DNA of 64,000 bases from Amycolatopsis nalaikhensis (GTDB lineage Bacteria; Actinomycetota; Actinomycetes; Mycobacteriales; Pseudonocardiaceae). Below, in pieces: positions 8,038 through 16,343 of the stretch (position 1 is its first letter; every line of letters begins with the position of its first letter). The stretch spans positions 5,463,501 to 5,527,500 of the forward strand of contig NZ_CP127173.1 of the NCBI RefSeq assembly GCF_030264295.1. The letters run 5' to 3'. Below the pieces are notes generated by a model. That model saw only the letters and a program-made list of their open reading frames with translations. It ran no database searches and was not told the DNA's origin. The position numbers were made by a program, and so were the translations under genes.

Positions 8038-10779
8038 GTGGAGATCCTCACCGACGCCGCCACGCTCGCGCTGTACACCACCGACGCCTCCAACTACCGC
8101 CACGTGCCCCGCGGGGTCGTGCTGCCGAGGACGGTCGACGACGTCGTCGCCGCGGTCGCGGCCGCCCGCGATCGTGACCTGCCGGTGATCGCGCGCGGCG
8201 GCGGCACGAGCGTCGCCGGGAACGCGTGCGGGCCGGGCCTGGTGATCGACACTTCACGCCACGTCGGCGGCGTGCTGTCGCTGGACCCGGAGACGCGCCT
8301 GGCCCGCGTGCTGCCCGGGACGGTGCTGGACGACCTGCAGGCGGTCGCGGCGCCGCACGGGCTGCGGTTCGGGCCGGACCCGTCGACGCACAGCCGCTGC
8401 ACGCTCGGCGGGATGATCGGCAACAACGCGTGCGGGTCGCATTCGGTGGCCTGGGGGCGCACGGTCGACGTCGTGCGCGAGCTGGACGTGCTGCTCTACG
8501 ACGGGACGCGGCTGCGCGTCGGGCGGGACGTTCCGACCGAAGGCCGGATCTTCGACGAGCTGCGCGCGCTGGTGCGCGACAACCTGGCGTTGCTGCGCAA
8601 GGAACTTTCGACGTGGCCGCGGCGCGTCTCCGGCTACGGGCTGGAGCACCTGTTGCCGGAGAACGGCTTCGACGTCGCCAAGGCGCTCGTCGGCTCCGAA
8701 GGCACCTGCGTGACCGTGCTCGAAGCGACGGTCGAGCTGGCCCGGCTGCCCGAGCGGCGGGTGCTGGCGGTGCTGGGGTTCCCCTCGGACATCGCCGCCG
8801 CGGACGCGGTGCCGTCGATCCTGCCGTGGTCGCCGCTGACGGTCGAAGGCGTGGACGCCGAGCTGGTCGCGATGCTGCCCGGCCGGGCCGGTGACCTGCC
8901 ACCGGGCGGCGCGTGGCTGTTCGTCGAGCTGGCCGGGGACGACCCGGCCGCGCGGGCCCGGGAGCTGGCGGCATCCCTGGACCTCACCGGGTTCACCATC
9001 CTCGACGACCCGGCCGCGCAACGCCGGTTGTGGCGCATCCGCGAGGAAGGCGCGGGGCTGGCGACGCGGCTCGCCGACGGTTCGGAGGCGTGGCCCGGCT
9101 GGGAGGACGCCGCCGTCCCGCCGGAGCGGCTCGGTGCGTACCTGCGCGAGTTCAAGGAGCTGATGCGCGCGCACGGGCGGCGCAGCGTCGTCTACGGCCA
9201 CTACGGTGAAGGCTGCCTGCACCTGCGGCTGGACTTCGACCTGCTGTCGGCGTCCGGGGTCGCGGGGTTCCGGCGGTTCCTGGAGGAGGCCGCGGACCTC
9301 GTCGCCGCGCACGGCGGGTCCCTGTCCGGCGAACACGGTGACGGTCAAGCGCGTTCGGAGCTGCTGTCCCGGATGTACAGCCCCGAAATGCTGGACGTCT
9401 TCGCGCGGTTCAAGGCGATCTTCGACCCGGCCGGGCGGATGAACCCCGGCATCCTGGTGGCGCCGCGGAAGGTCGACGCGGACCTGCGCGTCCGGGCCAC
9501 TTCGCCGTCCTTTGAGGACAGTGTGTTCCTCGGCTACCCGGAGGACCGCGGCAGTTTCGGCCAGGCGATGCGGCGCTGCGTCGGTGTCGGCAAGTGCCGC
9601 AACACCAGCGGTGGCGGCGTGATGTGCCCGAGCTACCGGGCCACCCGCGAGGAACAGCATTCGACGCGCGGGCGGGCGCACCTGCTCGCGGAGATGCTGA
9701 ACGGCGAGGTCGTCACTGACGGCTGGCGGTCCACGGAAGTGCGGGACGCGCTGGACTTGTGCCTGTCGTGCAAGGGATGCCTGTCCGACTGCCCGGTCGA
9801 CGTCGACATGGCGACGTACAAGGCCGAGTTCCTGCACCAGCACTACCGGCGGCGGCTGCGTCCGGCGTCGCACTACTCGATGGGCTGGCTGCCGATGTGG
9901 CTGCGGCTCAGCTCCCGGATGCCACGGCTGGCCAACGCCGTCGGCCAGTCTTCGTTGGCCCGGCTGGTGAAGCGGCTGGGCGGGATCGCACCGGAACGCG
10001 CGTTGCCGTCCTTCGCGCCTTCGCCGTTCACGTCGTCGCGAGCGGACCTGCGGCGGAAGGCCTCAGGGGAGCGTCGCGTGGTGTTGTGGCCGGACTCGTT
10101 CAACAACTACCTGACGCCCGGCGTGCTGGACGCCGCGTACGAAGTCCTCACCGCGGCGGGCTACGACGTCGTGCTCCCGGACCGCGGAGTCTGTTGTGGA
10201 CTGACGTGGGTGTCGACGGGTCAGCTCGGCGTCGCGCGCCGCGTGCTGGACCGGACGCTTTCCGTTCTGGCGCCGTACCTGGAAGACGGCTACGAGGTGG
10301 CCGGGCTGGAGCCGAGCTGCACGGCCCTGTTCCGCGGCGACCTCCCCGCGCTCATGCCGGGCGACGCGCGTGCCGCGCTGCTGGCTTCGCGGACGTTCAC
10401 GTTCGCGGAACTCCTGGCGCGGGCCCCGATCCCGTTCGCGGCCCTCGACGTCGACGCGATCACGCAGGTGCACTGCCACCAGCACGCGGTACTCGGCTTC
10501 GACGCGGACGAGTCGGCCCTCGCCGCGGCGGGCGTCCGCAACACGACGCTGGACTCGGGCTGCTGCGGCCTGGCAGGTAACTTCGGCTTCGAGCGCGGCC
10601 ACTACGACGTCTCGAAGGCGGTGGCGGAGGACCGGATGCTCCCGGCGATCCGCGCGGCCGCCCCGGAGACGGTCGTGGTCACCGACGGTTTCAGCTGCCG
10701 GACCCAGATCGAGCAGGAGTCGGGCCGCAAGCCGGTGCACCTGGCGGAACTCCTGCGCCGCGCCCTACCCCGGTCGTGA
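8038..10779 (+). CDS. FAD-binding oxidase fused to Fe-S/CCG domains (D-2-hydroxyacid dehydrogenase type)
   Basis: This is a 913-residue fusion. The N-terminal part is a PCMH-type FAD domain (VIARGGGTSVAGNACG, then GGMIGNNACGSHS) followed by the FAD_oxidase C domain (YGHYGEGCLHLRL, SGEHGDGQ). It continues into a ferredoxin-like module with two clusters (CVGVGKCRN...MCP and CLSCKGCLSDCP) and ends with CCG domains (DRGVCCGLTW, DSGCCGLAG). This GlcD-GlcF-type arrangement oxidises D-lactate, D-2-hydroxyglutarate or glycolate and passes electrons to quinone or a flavoprotein; the substrate is not certain. The GTG start follows GGGGG. Its stop codon is within the palindrome at 10775-10816. Confidence 0.88.
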   Translation: MEILTDAATLALYTTDASNYRHVPRGVVLPRTVDDVVAAVAAARDRDLPVIARGGGTSVAGNACGPGLVIDTSRHVGGVLSLDPETRLARVLPGTVLDDLQAVAAPHGLRFGPDPSTHSRCTLGGMIGNNACGSHSVAWGRTVDVVRELDVLLYDGTRLRVGRDVPTEGRIFDELRALVRDNLALLRKELSTWPRRVSGYGLEHLLPENGFDVAKALVGSEGTCVTVLEATVELARLPERRVLAVLGFPSDIAAADAVPSILPWSPLTVEGVDAELVAMLPGRAGDLPPGGAWLFVELAGDDPAARARELAASLDLTGFTILDDPAAQRRLWRIREEGAGLATRLADGSEAWPGWEDAAVPPERLGAYLREFKELMRAHGRRSVVYGHYGEGCLHLRLDFDLLSASGVAGFRRFLEEAADLVAAHGGSLSGEHGDGQARSELLSRMYSPEMLDVFARFKAIFDPAGRMNPGILVAPRKVDADLRVRATSPSFEDSVFLGYPEDRGSFGQAMRRCVGVGKCRNTSGGGVMCPSYRATREEQHSTRGRAHLLAEMLNGEVVTDGWRSTEVRDALDLCLSCKGCLSDCPVDVDMATYKAEFLHQHYRRRLRPASHYSMGWLPMWLRLSSRMPRLANAVGQSSLARLVKRLGGIAPERALPSFAPSPFTSSRADLRRKASGERRVVLWPDSFNNYLTPGVLDAAYEVLTAAGYDVVLPDRGVCCGLTWVSTGQLGVARRVLDRTLSVLAPYLEDGYEVAGLEPSCTALFRGDLPALMPGDARAALLASRTFTFAELLARAPIPFAALDVDAITQVHCHQHAVLGFDADESALAAAGVRNTTLDSGCCGLAGNFGFERGHYDVSKAVAEDRMLPAIRAAAPETVVVTDGFSCRTQIEQESGRKPVHLAELLRRALPRS

Positions 10780-10816
10780 GTGAATAGCAGTGTTAGAACA
10801 CTGTTATTCACTCACG
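10775..10816. repeat. Palindromic intergenic repeat, family C (copy 2), bidirectional terminator
   Basis: Near-perfect inverted repeat of arms cgtgagtgaatagcagtgtt and the complementary cactgttattcactcacg. It lies between convergent genes and supplies the TGA stop of both: 10777-10779 for the oxidoreductase and 10814-10812 for the phosphotransferase. Confidence 0.85.
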
Positions 10817-11687
10817 AGCCCGTTCCCCACCACGACTCAGCCAGGGCGTCGAGCGTCGGCTCGGGCGGCGCGGGGAGTTCCTCGAAGTACCAGGAGAAGT
10901 TGCTGTAGACGTGCAGCAACGCGTACGCCAGGCAGCGGCGCGGGTCGACCGGCTGCCCGTACCCGTCGAGGAAGCGGCGCATCAGGTCGCCGTCGCCGCT
11001 GGTGATGAAGAGGCCGACCGCCACGAAGTCGTACTCCGCCGCGCCGCGCATCGCGGGCTCGAAGTCGAACAACCCGGTGATGCGGCCGTCGTCGATCATC
11101 ACGTGGTCGCGCATGAACTCCGTGTGCAGCGGGACCACCGGCGGCGCGCCGAGATCGACGCTTTCGAGGAAAGCCGGGATCCGCGCCACCCACGCCTCGG
11201 GCAACTTCTTCCGCCGGTGGTGTTCGACGACCTTGTCGCGCTGGGCGGCGACGAACTCCGTCCGGTCGGCGGGCGCGAGGACGGCCAGCCGCGGGTCGTC
11301 GACCGCGTGGAGCGTGGCCAGCAGCTCGCCGAGCTCCGGCATCAGCCGTCGCTTGTCCTCTGTGGACATCGACGGCCACAGCTCCTTGAGCGTCCGGCCG
11401 GGAAGACGTTCCATCAGCAGCCAGCCCCAGCCGTCGCGCTCGCCGGAGTCCGCCACCTTCGGCGTCGGCAGGGTGCCGTGCAGCACCTCGAGCACGGTGC
11501 GCTCGGTGTGCAGTTCGTCGAGGTACACCGGTGGGTACAGCTTGAGGACCGATTCGTCGCCGACGGCGTAGACCGGCAGCGAACCCTCCGTGAACGGCAC
11601 GACGTCCGTGCGGCCGAGCAAGGCGGTGACCGCGGGCAGCAGGGCTTCGCGGGTGAGCGCGTCGAACGCGGCCGGGAAGGTCGCCAT
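10812..11687 (-). CDS. APH-like phosphotransferase family protein
   Basis: This 291-residue protein has the aminoglycoside-phosphotransferase/choline-kinase fold. Landmarks are DESVLKLYPP (ATP-binding Lys), LLMERLPGRTL (hinge), HTEFMRDHVMI (catalytic loop) and GLFDFEPA (metal-binding Asp). The catalytic loop reads H-T-E where the classical motif is H-G-D, so the base is Glu instead of Asp unless a neighbouring residue serves. The substrate is unknown; such proteins phosphorylate small hydroxylated metabolites or antibiotics. The ATG at 11687 was preferred over GTG codons 6-9 bases upstream. It is convergent with the oxidoreductase. Confidence 0.75.
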   Translation of the reverse strand: MATFPAAFDALTREALLPAVTALLGRTDVVPFTEGSLPVYAVGDESVLKLYPPVYLDELHTERTVLEVLHGTLPTPKVADSGERDGWGWLLMERLPGRTLKELWPSMSTEDKRRLMPELGELLATLHAVDDPRLAVLAPADRTEFVAAQRDKVVEHHRRKKLPEAWVARIPAFLESVDLGAPPVVPLHTEFMRDHVMIDDGRITGLFDFEPAMRGAAEYDFVAVGLFITSGDGDLMRRFLDGYGQPVDPRRCLAYALLHVYSNFSWYFEELPAPPEPTLDALAESWWGTGS

Positions 11688-11723
11688 GATCACCACGCTA
11701 GGCCCGCCGTCCAGCGGTTTTCC

Positions 11724-11915
11724 CTAGGTCAGCCGGATCGCGGCGGCCGGGCAGGTCAGCTCGGCCTGGCGGACCGCCTCCCGCTCACCCTCCGGTGGCT
11801 CGGGCGCGAGGACCACGACCTTGCCGTCCTCCTCGTTCTGGTCGAAGGTCTCCGGCGCGAGCAGCACGCACTGGCCGGACGAGACGCAGCTTTCGGTGTC
11901 GACGCTGATCTTCAC
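11724..11915 (-). CDS. [3Fe-4S]-type ferredoxin, P450 redox partner
   Basis: This is a 63-residue ferredoxin beginning MKISVDTESCVSSGQC, with a last cysteine in LTCPAAAI. The C-x5-C...C spacing, with Ser/Gly where a fourth ligand would lie, is that of actinobacterial 3Fe-4S ferredoxins paired with cytochrome P450s. It lies three bases downstream of the P450 gene and uses a GTG start, so both are in one operon. It would shuttle single electrons from a ferredoxin reductase, not encoded in this window, to the P450. Confidence 0.9.
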   Translation of the reverse strand: MKISVDTESCVSSGQCVLLAPETFDQNEEDGKVVVLAPEPPEGEREAVRQAELTCPAAAIRLT

Positions 11916-11918
11916 GGC

Positions 11919-13133
11919 TCACCACTCCACCGGGACGCGGTCGACGCCACCGGCGACGCGGTTGGTGCGCACGGGGATCTCCTCGATGCCCACCGCCAGC
12001 CGCAGGCCGGGGAAGCGGCGGAACAGCTTCGGGAACACCGTCCGCAGCTCGGTGCGGGCCAGGTTGGCGCCGATGCAGACGTGCGCGCCGGTGCCGAAGG
12101 CGAGGTGGACGTTCGGCGTGCGGCCGGGGTCGAACTCGTCCGGGTCGGCGAACACCGACGCGTCGCGGTTGGCCGCGTCGCTGGAGATGAGCACCGCGTC
12201 GCCGCGCGCGATCCGGACCCCGCCGATCTCGACGTCCTCGTGCGCGTACCGCAGCAGGCCGGTGCCGCTGGTGGCGGTCAGCCGCAGGATCTCCTCGACG
12301 GTCTGGTTGACCTCGCCGTCGGGGTCGGCGGCGAAGCGGTCGCGGCGGGCGGTGTCGCTGAGCAGGAACAGGGTGCCCATCGCGATCCGCGTCGACGTCG
12401 TCTCGTGGCCGGCGAACAGCAGGCCGGCGCCCATCCGGGCGAGGTCGTCGTCGGTGAACGTCGGGTCCTCGGCCTGGACCGCGACCATGTCGGAGATGAC
12501 GTCCGGCTGCGGGTTCGCGCGCTTGGCGTCGGCCAGCTTCGTCATGTAGGCCTTGAACTCGGTCATCGCCGCCTGCGCGTCTTCGCCGCCGTCCATCATC
12601 GCGATCCGCTCGGACAGGCCGCGGAAGTGCTCGCGGTCGGCGTACGGCACGCCGAGCAGCTCGCAGATCACCAGCACCGGCAAGGGAAAGGCGAGGAAGT
12701 CGGTCAGGTCGACCGGCTCGTCCGGGTTCGCCGCCCGCGCGGCCGCCAGGTCGTCGAGGCAGCGGTCGGTCAGCTCGGCGATCCGGTCGCCGAGGGCGCG
12801 CATGCGCGGCGCGGAGAAGGCGGGTGCCAGCATCCGGCGCAGCCGCTTGTGCTCGCGCTCTTCGTTTTCGAAGTCGCCGCTCGGCCCGTCCTGGACGGCG
12901 GCGTAGGAGATCCGCGACGCCTGTTCGGGCGCCGGGTGCGACCGGCCGAAGCGCTTGTCGCGGAAGACTTCCTTGGCCTCTTCGTAGGCCGTCACCAGCC
13001 ACGCCGGGTCGCCCGCCGGCGTCAGCACCCGGCTCACCGGCGCCTGGCGACGGAGGGCCGCGTAGTCCGGGGCGATTTCGAGCGCGTTCGCGCGGCCGAA
13101 GGGGAGGCGCGGCGTCGCTTCGGTGGTGGTCAT
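11919..13133 (-). CDS. Cytochrome P450
   Basis: This is a 404-residue soluble bacterial P450. It shows the I-helix AGHETTSTR, the K-helix ExxR (EEILR) and the heme-binding loop FGTGAHVCIGANLA with the axial cysteine. It is a monooxygenase acting on an unknown small molecule, using the ferredoxin encoded directly downstream. The ATG start overlaps the PadR gene stop by four bases, so regulator, P450 and ferredoxin form one transcription unit. The family resembles CYP105/CYP107-type actinobacterial enzymes, but a subfamily cannot be given without alignment. Confidence 0.92.
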   Translation of the reverse strand: MTTTEATPRLPFGRANALEIAPDYAALRRQAPVSRVLTPAGDPAWLVTAYEEAKEVFRDKRFGRSHPAPEQASRISYAAVQDGPSGDFENEEREHKRLRRMLAPAFSAPRMRALGDRIAELTDRCLDDLAAARAANPDEPVDLTDFLAFPLPVLVICELLGVPYADREHFRGLSERIAMMDGGEDAQAAMTEFKAYMTKLADAKRANPQPDVISDMVAVQAEDPTFTDDDLARMGAGLLFAGHETTSTRIAMGTLFLLSDTARRDRFAADPDGEVNQTVEEILRLTATSGTGLLRYAHEDVEIGGVRIARGDAVLISSDAANRDASVFADPDEFDPGRTPNVHLAFGTGAHVCIGANLARTELRTVFPKLFRRFPGLRLAVGIEEIPVRTNRVAGGVDRVPVEW

Positions 13134-13639
13134 GCGTCTCTCCTCGGATCGGTTTGCAGATCGGAAAGCCAGCGAAGCTCGGCGTCGAACTTGCCGAGCA
13201 CGTGGTGCAGCGCGGCGCGGCTCCACGGGTCGGCCTGCCCGGCCGCGAGCTCCGTCAGCCGGGCGTGTTCGCCGACCAGCGCCTGCTTCCGCACGTCGAG
13301 CACCCGGGCCCGTTCGTCCGGTCTCAGCCAGCCGAAGTTCCCCACCCTGGCCAGGAACTCCGGTTCGTTGAGCGCCAGCTCGGCCGGGAAGTCCGCGAGC
13401 AGGTCGTGCAGCAGCTCCCGCCCGACGTCGGTGATCGTGTAGACGTGCCGCGGCGGTTTGGCCTCCTGCTCCTCCGCGCTGCGGCTCACCGCGCCCGCGT
13501 CGACGAAGCGCCGCAGCGTCGGGTACAGCGAGTTGTTGGACAAGGTGTGGCCGGTCGAGGCCTCCACCTCTTTGCGCAGCTCATAGCCGTGCATCGGTTC
13601 GCGGGCCAGCTTCGCCAGCAAGAGGATCTCGATCCACAC
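13130..13639 (-). CDS. PadR-family transcriptional regulator
   Basis: This 169-residue protein has the PadR winged-helix N-terminus (LLLAKLAREPMHGYELRKEV, then NNSLYPTLRRFVDAG and HVYTITDVGRELL) and a helical C-terminal domain for dimerisation. It probably represses its own operon with the downstream P450 and ferredoxin. The GTG start is the first possible codon: the in-frame triplets just upstream include a stop. A palindrome overlaps this start (see 13639-13659), suggesting a leaderless mRNA and autoregulation. The inducer is unknown; PadR proteins often bind phenolics or drugs. Confidence 0.85.
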   Translation of the reverse strand: MWIEILLLAKLAREPMHGYELRKEVEASTGHTLSNNSLYPTLRRFVDAGAVSRSAEEQEAKPPRHVYTITDVGRELLHDLLADFPAELALNEPEFLARVGNFGWLRPDERARVLDVRKQALVGEHARLTELAAGQADPWSRAALHHVLGKFDAELRWLSDLQTDPRRDA

Positions 13640-13659
13640 CTAGGTCACCGTAACCTAGG
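13639..13659. promoter_or_regulatory. Putative PadR operator at the operon start
   Basis: A 21-bp palindrome with arms CCTAGGT and ACCTAGG separated by seven bases abuts the GTG start of the padR gene. Its position at the expected transcription start suits an autorepressor site. CTAG-containing words are rare in this high-G+C DNA, which makes two in 21 bp notable. Confidence 0.6.
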
Positions 13660-13744
13660 TCTTCGTGACCCGGCAATGGCGCACGGTGATATCCGGACGG
13701 AAACTTTCCGTTACGACGGTGACGTTCAGTGATCGCGCTGCTGC

Positions 13745-13773
13745 TCGACGTGAGGCACGGAGAAGGCTAGCGT
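13745..13773 (+). promoter_or_regulatory. Putative promoter of the second P450 gene
   Basis: TCGACG at 13745-13750 and TAGCGT at 13768-13773, 17 bp apart, resemble an actinobacterial housekeeping promoter (TTGACN-TANNNT). Start of transcription would fall near 13780, about 35 bp before the ATG. Confidence 0.45.
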
Positions 13774-13776
13774 TGG

Positions 13777-13791
13777 TAAGCGGATTGCTTA
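13777..13791. promoter_or_regulatory. Small inverted repeat at the P450 transcription start
   Basis: TAAGC-N5-GCTTA lies just downstream of the predicted -10 box. The placement is typical of a repressor site, but no dedicated regulator is encoded beside it other than the nearby PadR. Confidence 0.35.
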
Positions 13792-13815
13792 ACACATCGG
13801 ACACGGGGGTTCCGC

Positions 13816-15006
13816 ATGACCGTCACCCACACCGAACCGCTCGCCTACCCGTTCAACGAGGAGGCGGGGCTCGACCTCAACGAGGCGTACGCCGCCGCCC
13901 GGGAGGCCGAGGGCTTGGTCCGGGTCAAGATGACCTACGGCGAGCCGGCGTGGCTGGCCACCCGGTACGCCGACGCCCGGCTGGTGCTCGGCGACCGCCG
14001 GTTCTCGCGGGCGATGGAGAAGGAGAAGGACGCGCCGCGCCGCTCGCCGGTCCAGCGGGACGGCGGCATCCTGCAGATGGACCCGCCCGACCACACGCGG
14101 CTGCGGACGCTCGTCGCGAAGGCGTTCACCATGCGCCGCGTCGAGCAGCTCCGGCCGCGCGTCGCTTCGCTGGCCGCGGAGCTGATCGCGGACATGAAGG
14201 CGGCCGGCCCGCCCGCCGACCTCGTCGATCGGTATGCCCTGCCGATCCCGGTCGCGGTGATCTGCGAGCTGCTCGGCGTCCCGGTCGCCGACCGGCCGAA
14301 GTTCCGCGTCTGGAGCGACGCGGCGCTGTCCACCAGCGGCCTGACGCCCGAGGAATTCGAGCGCAACCGCGAAGAGCTGCGCGACTACATGCGCGGCCTG
14401 ATCGCCGAACACCGCGCGCAGCCGCAGGACGACCTGATGACGGCGTTGATCGAGGCCCGCGACACCCGCGACCGGCTGACCGAGCTGGAGCTGGTCGACC
14501 TGTGCGTCGGCATTCTGGTCGCCGGGCACGAGACGACCGCCAGCCAGATCCCGAACTTCGTCTACGCGTTGCAGGACCAGCACGAGCACTGGGACCGGCT
14601 GGTCGCCGACCCGGACCTGATCCCGGCGGCGGTGGAGGAACTGCTGCGGTTCGTGCCGCTGGGCGCGGGCGCCGGTTTCGCCCGCTACGCCACGGAAGAC
14701 GTCGAGGTCGGCGGGGTGCTGGTACGCGCGGGCGAGCCGGTGCTGGTGGCGGTCGGCGCGGCCAACCGCGACCGGCTGCGCTTCGCCGACGCGGACGAGC
14801 TGCGCTTCGACCGCGAGGACAACCACCACCTCGGCTTCGGCCACGGCGTCCACCACTGCCTCGGCGCGCCGCTGGCCCGCCTGGAGCTGCAGGAGGCGTT
14901 GCGCGCGTTGGTCACCGAGATGCCGGGCCTGCACCTGGCCGGCGATATCGTGTGGAAGACGCAGATGCTCGTCCGCGGCCCGCGGTCGATGCCGATCGGA
15001 TGGTGA
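13816..15006 (+). CDS. Cytochrome P450 (second cassette)
   Basis: This 396-residue P450 has the I-helix AGHETTASQ, the ExxR motif in VEELLRFV and the heme loop FGHGVHHCLGAPLA. It is divergently oriented to the PadR-P450-ferredoxin operon and only moderately similar to that P450, so the two are separate enzymes rather than a recent duplication. Its own ferredoxin gene overlaps the stop codon. The substrate is unknown. The start ATG is supported by the open frame beginning just after a GGGGG tract and by a predicted promoter 45-70 bp upstream. Confidence 0.92.
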   Translation: MTVTHTEPLAYPFNEEAGLDLNEAYAAAREAEGLVRVKMTYGEPAWLATRYADARLVLGDRRFSRAMEKEKDAPRRSPVQRDGGILQMDPPDHTRLRTLVAKAFTMRRVEQLRPRVASLAAELIADMKAAGPPADLVDRYALPIPVAVICELLGVPVADRPKFRVWSDAALSTSGLTPEEFERNREELRDYMRGLIAEHRAQPQDDLMTALIEARDTRDRLTELELVDLCVGILVAGHETTASQIPNFVYALQDQHEHWDRLVADPDLIPAAVEELLRFVPLGAGAGFARYATEDVEVGGVLVRAGEPVLVAVGAANRDRLRFADADELRFDREDNHHLGFGHGVHHCLGAPLARLELQEALRALVTEMPGLHLAGDIVWKTQMLVRGPRSMPIGW

Positions 15007-15224
15007 CGATGAGCTGGCAAGTGGAAGTCGACAAGGACACCTGCATCGGGTCGGGCATGTGCGCGGCGCTGATGCCGGAGGTGTTCATCCTGGACGGCGC
15101 GGTAGCGCACCCGGCGACGCCCGAGGTGGAGGCGGACGAAACGGTCCTGGACGCGGCGGACTCGTGCCCGGCGATGGCGATCACGGTCACCGACGGCGGC
15201 CGCGAGATCGGCCCGCGCCCCTAG
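15003..15224 (+). CDS. [3Fe-4S]-type ferredoxin, partner of the second P450
   Basis: This 73-residue ferredoxin contains CIGSGMCAALMPEVF and a distal CPAMAI, the 3Fe-4S pattern of P450 partners. The GTG at 15003 overlaps the P450 stop by four bases (GTGA). An ATG six bases later (15009) is an equally possible start and would shorten the protein by two residues. It should pass electrons to the upstream P450. Confidence 0.88.
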   Translation: MTMSWQVEVDKDTCIGSGMCAALMPEVFILDGAVAHPATPEVEADETVLDAADSCPAMAITVTDGGREIGPRP

Positions 15225-15247
15225 GTTGGTGACCCGGTCGAAGGCGC

Positions 15248-15326
15248 GCTGAAGGGGACTTTGCTGGCATCAGATGAGCTGAAGGGGACTTTCCTCGCGT
15301 CACATGCACTGAACGTCCCCTTCAGC
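15248..15326. repeat. Intergenic repeat, family D, likely bidirectional terminator
   Basis: Two direct copies of gctgaaggggacttt (15248-15262 and 15278-15292) are followed by the inverted gtccccttcagc (15315-15326). Either direct copy can pair with the inverted one, giving alternative hairpins. It lies between the convergent ferredoxin and mtnA-like genes. Confidence 0.7.
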
Positions 15327-15332
15327 CCGCTC

Positions 15333-16298
15333 CTAGGGAGTCAGGCGGCCGTGCTCGGTGACCACGGCCGTGACCAGGGAGTGCGGCGTGACGTCGAACG
15401 CCGGGTTGAAGACCCGCGCGTCCGGCGGTGTGACCGGCACTCCGGCGTATTCGGTGAGCTCGCGGGCGTCGCGTTCCTCGATGACGATCTCCGCGCCGTC
15501 CGCGAGCTTCCCGTCCACAGTGGACGATGGTGCCACGACGACGAACGGCACGCCGTGGTGGCGGGCCGCGATGGCCAGGCCGTACGTGCCGATCTTGTTG
15601 GCGACGTCGCCATTCGCGGCGATCCGGTCGGCGCCGACCAGCACGCAGTCGACCAGCCCGCGCGCCATCGCGGCAGCCGCCGCGCCGTCCGGCTGGACGC
15701 GGTACGGGACGCCGGCCTGGGCCAGCTCCCACGCCGTGAGCCGGGCGCCTTGCAGCAGCGGTCGCGTCTCGTCGACCAGGACCTCTTCGACCAGCCCGCG
15801 TTCGTGCAGGTGCCAGACGACGCCGAGGGCGCTGCCCCAGCCGACGGTCGCCAAGCGCCCGGCGTTGCAGTGGCTGAGCAGCCGCAGCGGACGGCGCGGA
15901 CACTCGGCCAGCACCACCTCGGCGGCGTGCGCGGACGCCGTCTTGTTGAGCCGTTCGTCTTCGTCGAGCACGGCCAGCGCTTCGGCCAAGACCGCGTCTT
16001 CGCCCTCATCCAGCTTCGCCAGCGCGCGCCCGACACCCCAGGCGAGGTTCACCGCGGTCGGCCGGGCATGGGCGATCAGCTCGGCGTCGGCCCGGACGTC
16101 CCCGCCCAGGCGGGCGGCCAGCGCGACCCCCAGCGCGCCCGCGGCCCCGAGCGCCGGGGCGCCGCGGACGGCGAGCCGCTTGATGGCGTCGACCAGCTCG
16201 CCGACGGTCCGCAGCTCCAGCAGCCGGAACTCGGCGGGCAGCGCCGTCTGGTCGATGATGACGATCGCGCCGTCCGCCCAGTCGATGGTCCTGCGCAC
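15333..16298 (-). CDS. mtnA: MtnA-family isomerase (methylthioribose-1-phosphate isomerase-like)
   Basis: This is a 321-residue member of the eIF2B-alpha/MtnA family. RGAPALGAAGA near the N-terminus, the catalytic-cysteine segment SHCNAG, and VGADRIAANGDVANKIGTY with the catalytic Asp all match MtnA. The reaction would be aldose-to-ketose isomerisation of methylthioribose-1-phosphate in methionine salvage. No other salvage gene is nearby, so a related substrate such as ribose-1,5-bisphosphate or a 5-deoxyribose phosphate remains possible. The GTG start follows GGGAGGG. It is divergent from the ridA gene, with about 45 bp between starts. Confidence 0.85.
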   Translation of the reverse strand: MRRTIDWADGAIVIIDQTALPAEFRLLELRTVGELVDAIKRLAVRGAPALGAAGALGVALAARLGGDVRADAELIAHARPTAVNLAWGVGRALAKLDEGEDAVLAEALAVLDEDERLNKTASAHAAEVVLAECPRRPLRLLSHCNAGRLATVGWGSALGVVWHLHERGLVEEVLVDETRPLLQGARLTAWELAQAGVPYRVQPDGAAAAAMARGLVDCVLVGADRIAANGDVANKIGTYGLAIAARHHGVPFVVVAPSSTVDGKLADGAEIVIEERDARELTEYAGVPVTPPDARVFNPAFDVTPHSLVTAVVTEHGRLTP

Positions 16299-16343
16299 GT
16301 GCCCTCCCCGAAATCCGGTTGCCCGCCCGGCGATGATGCCGCT

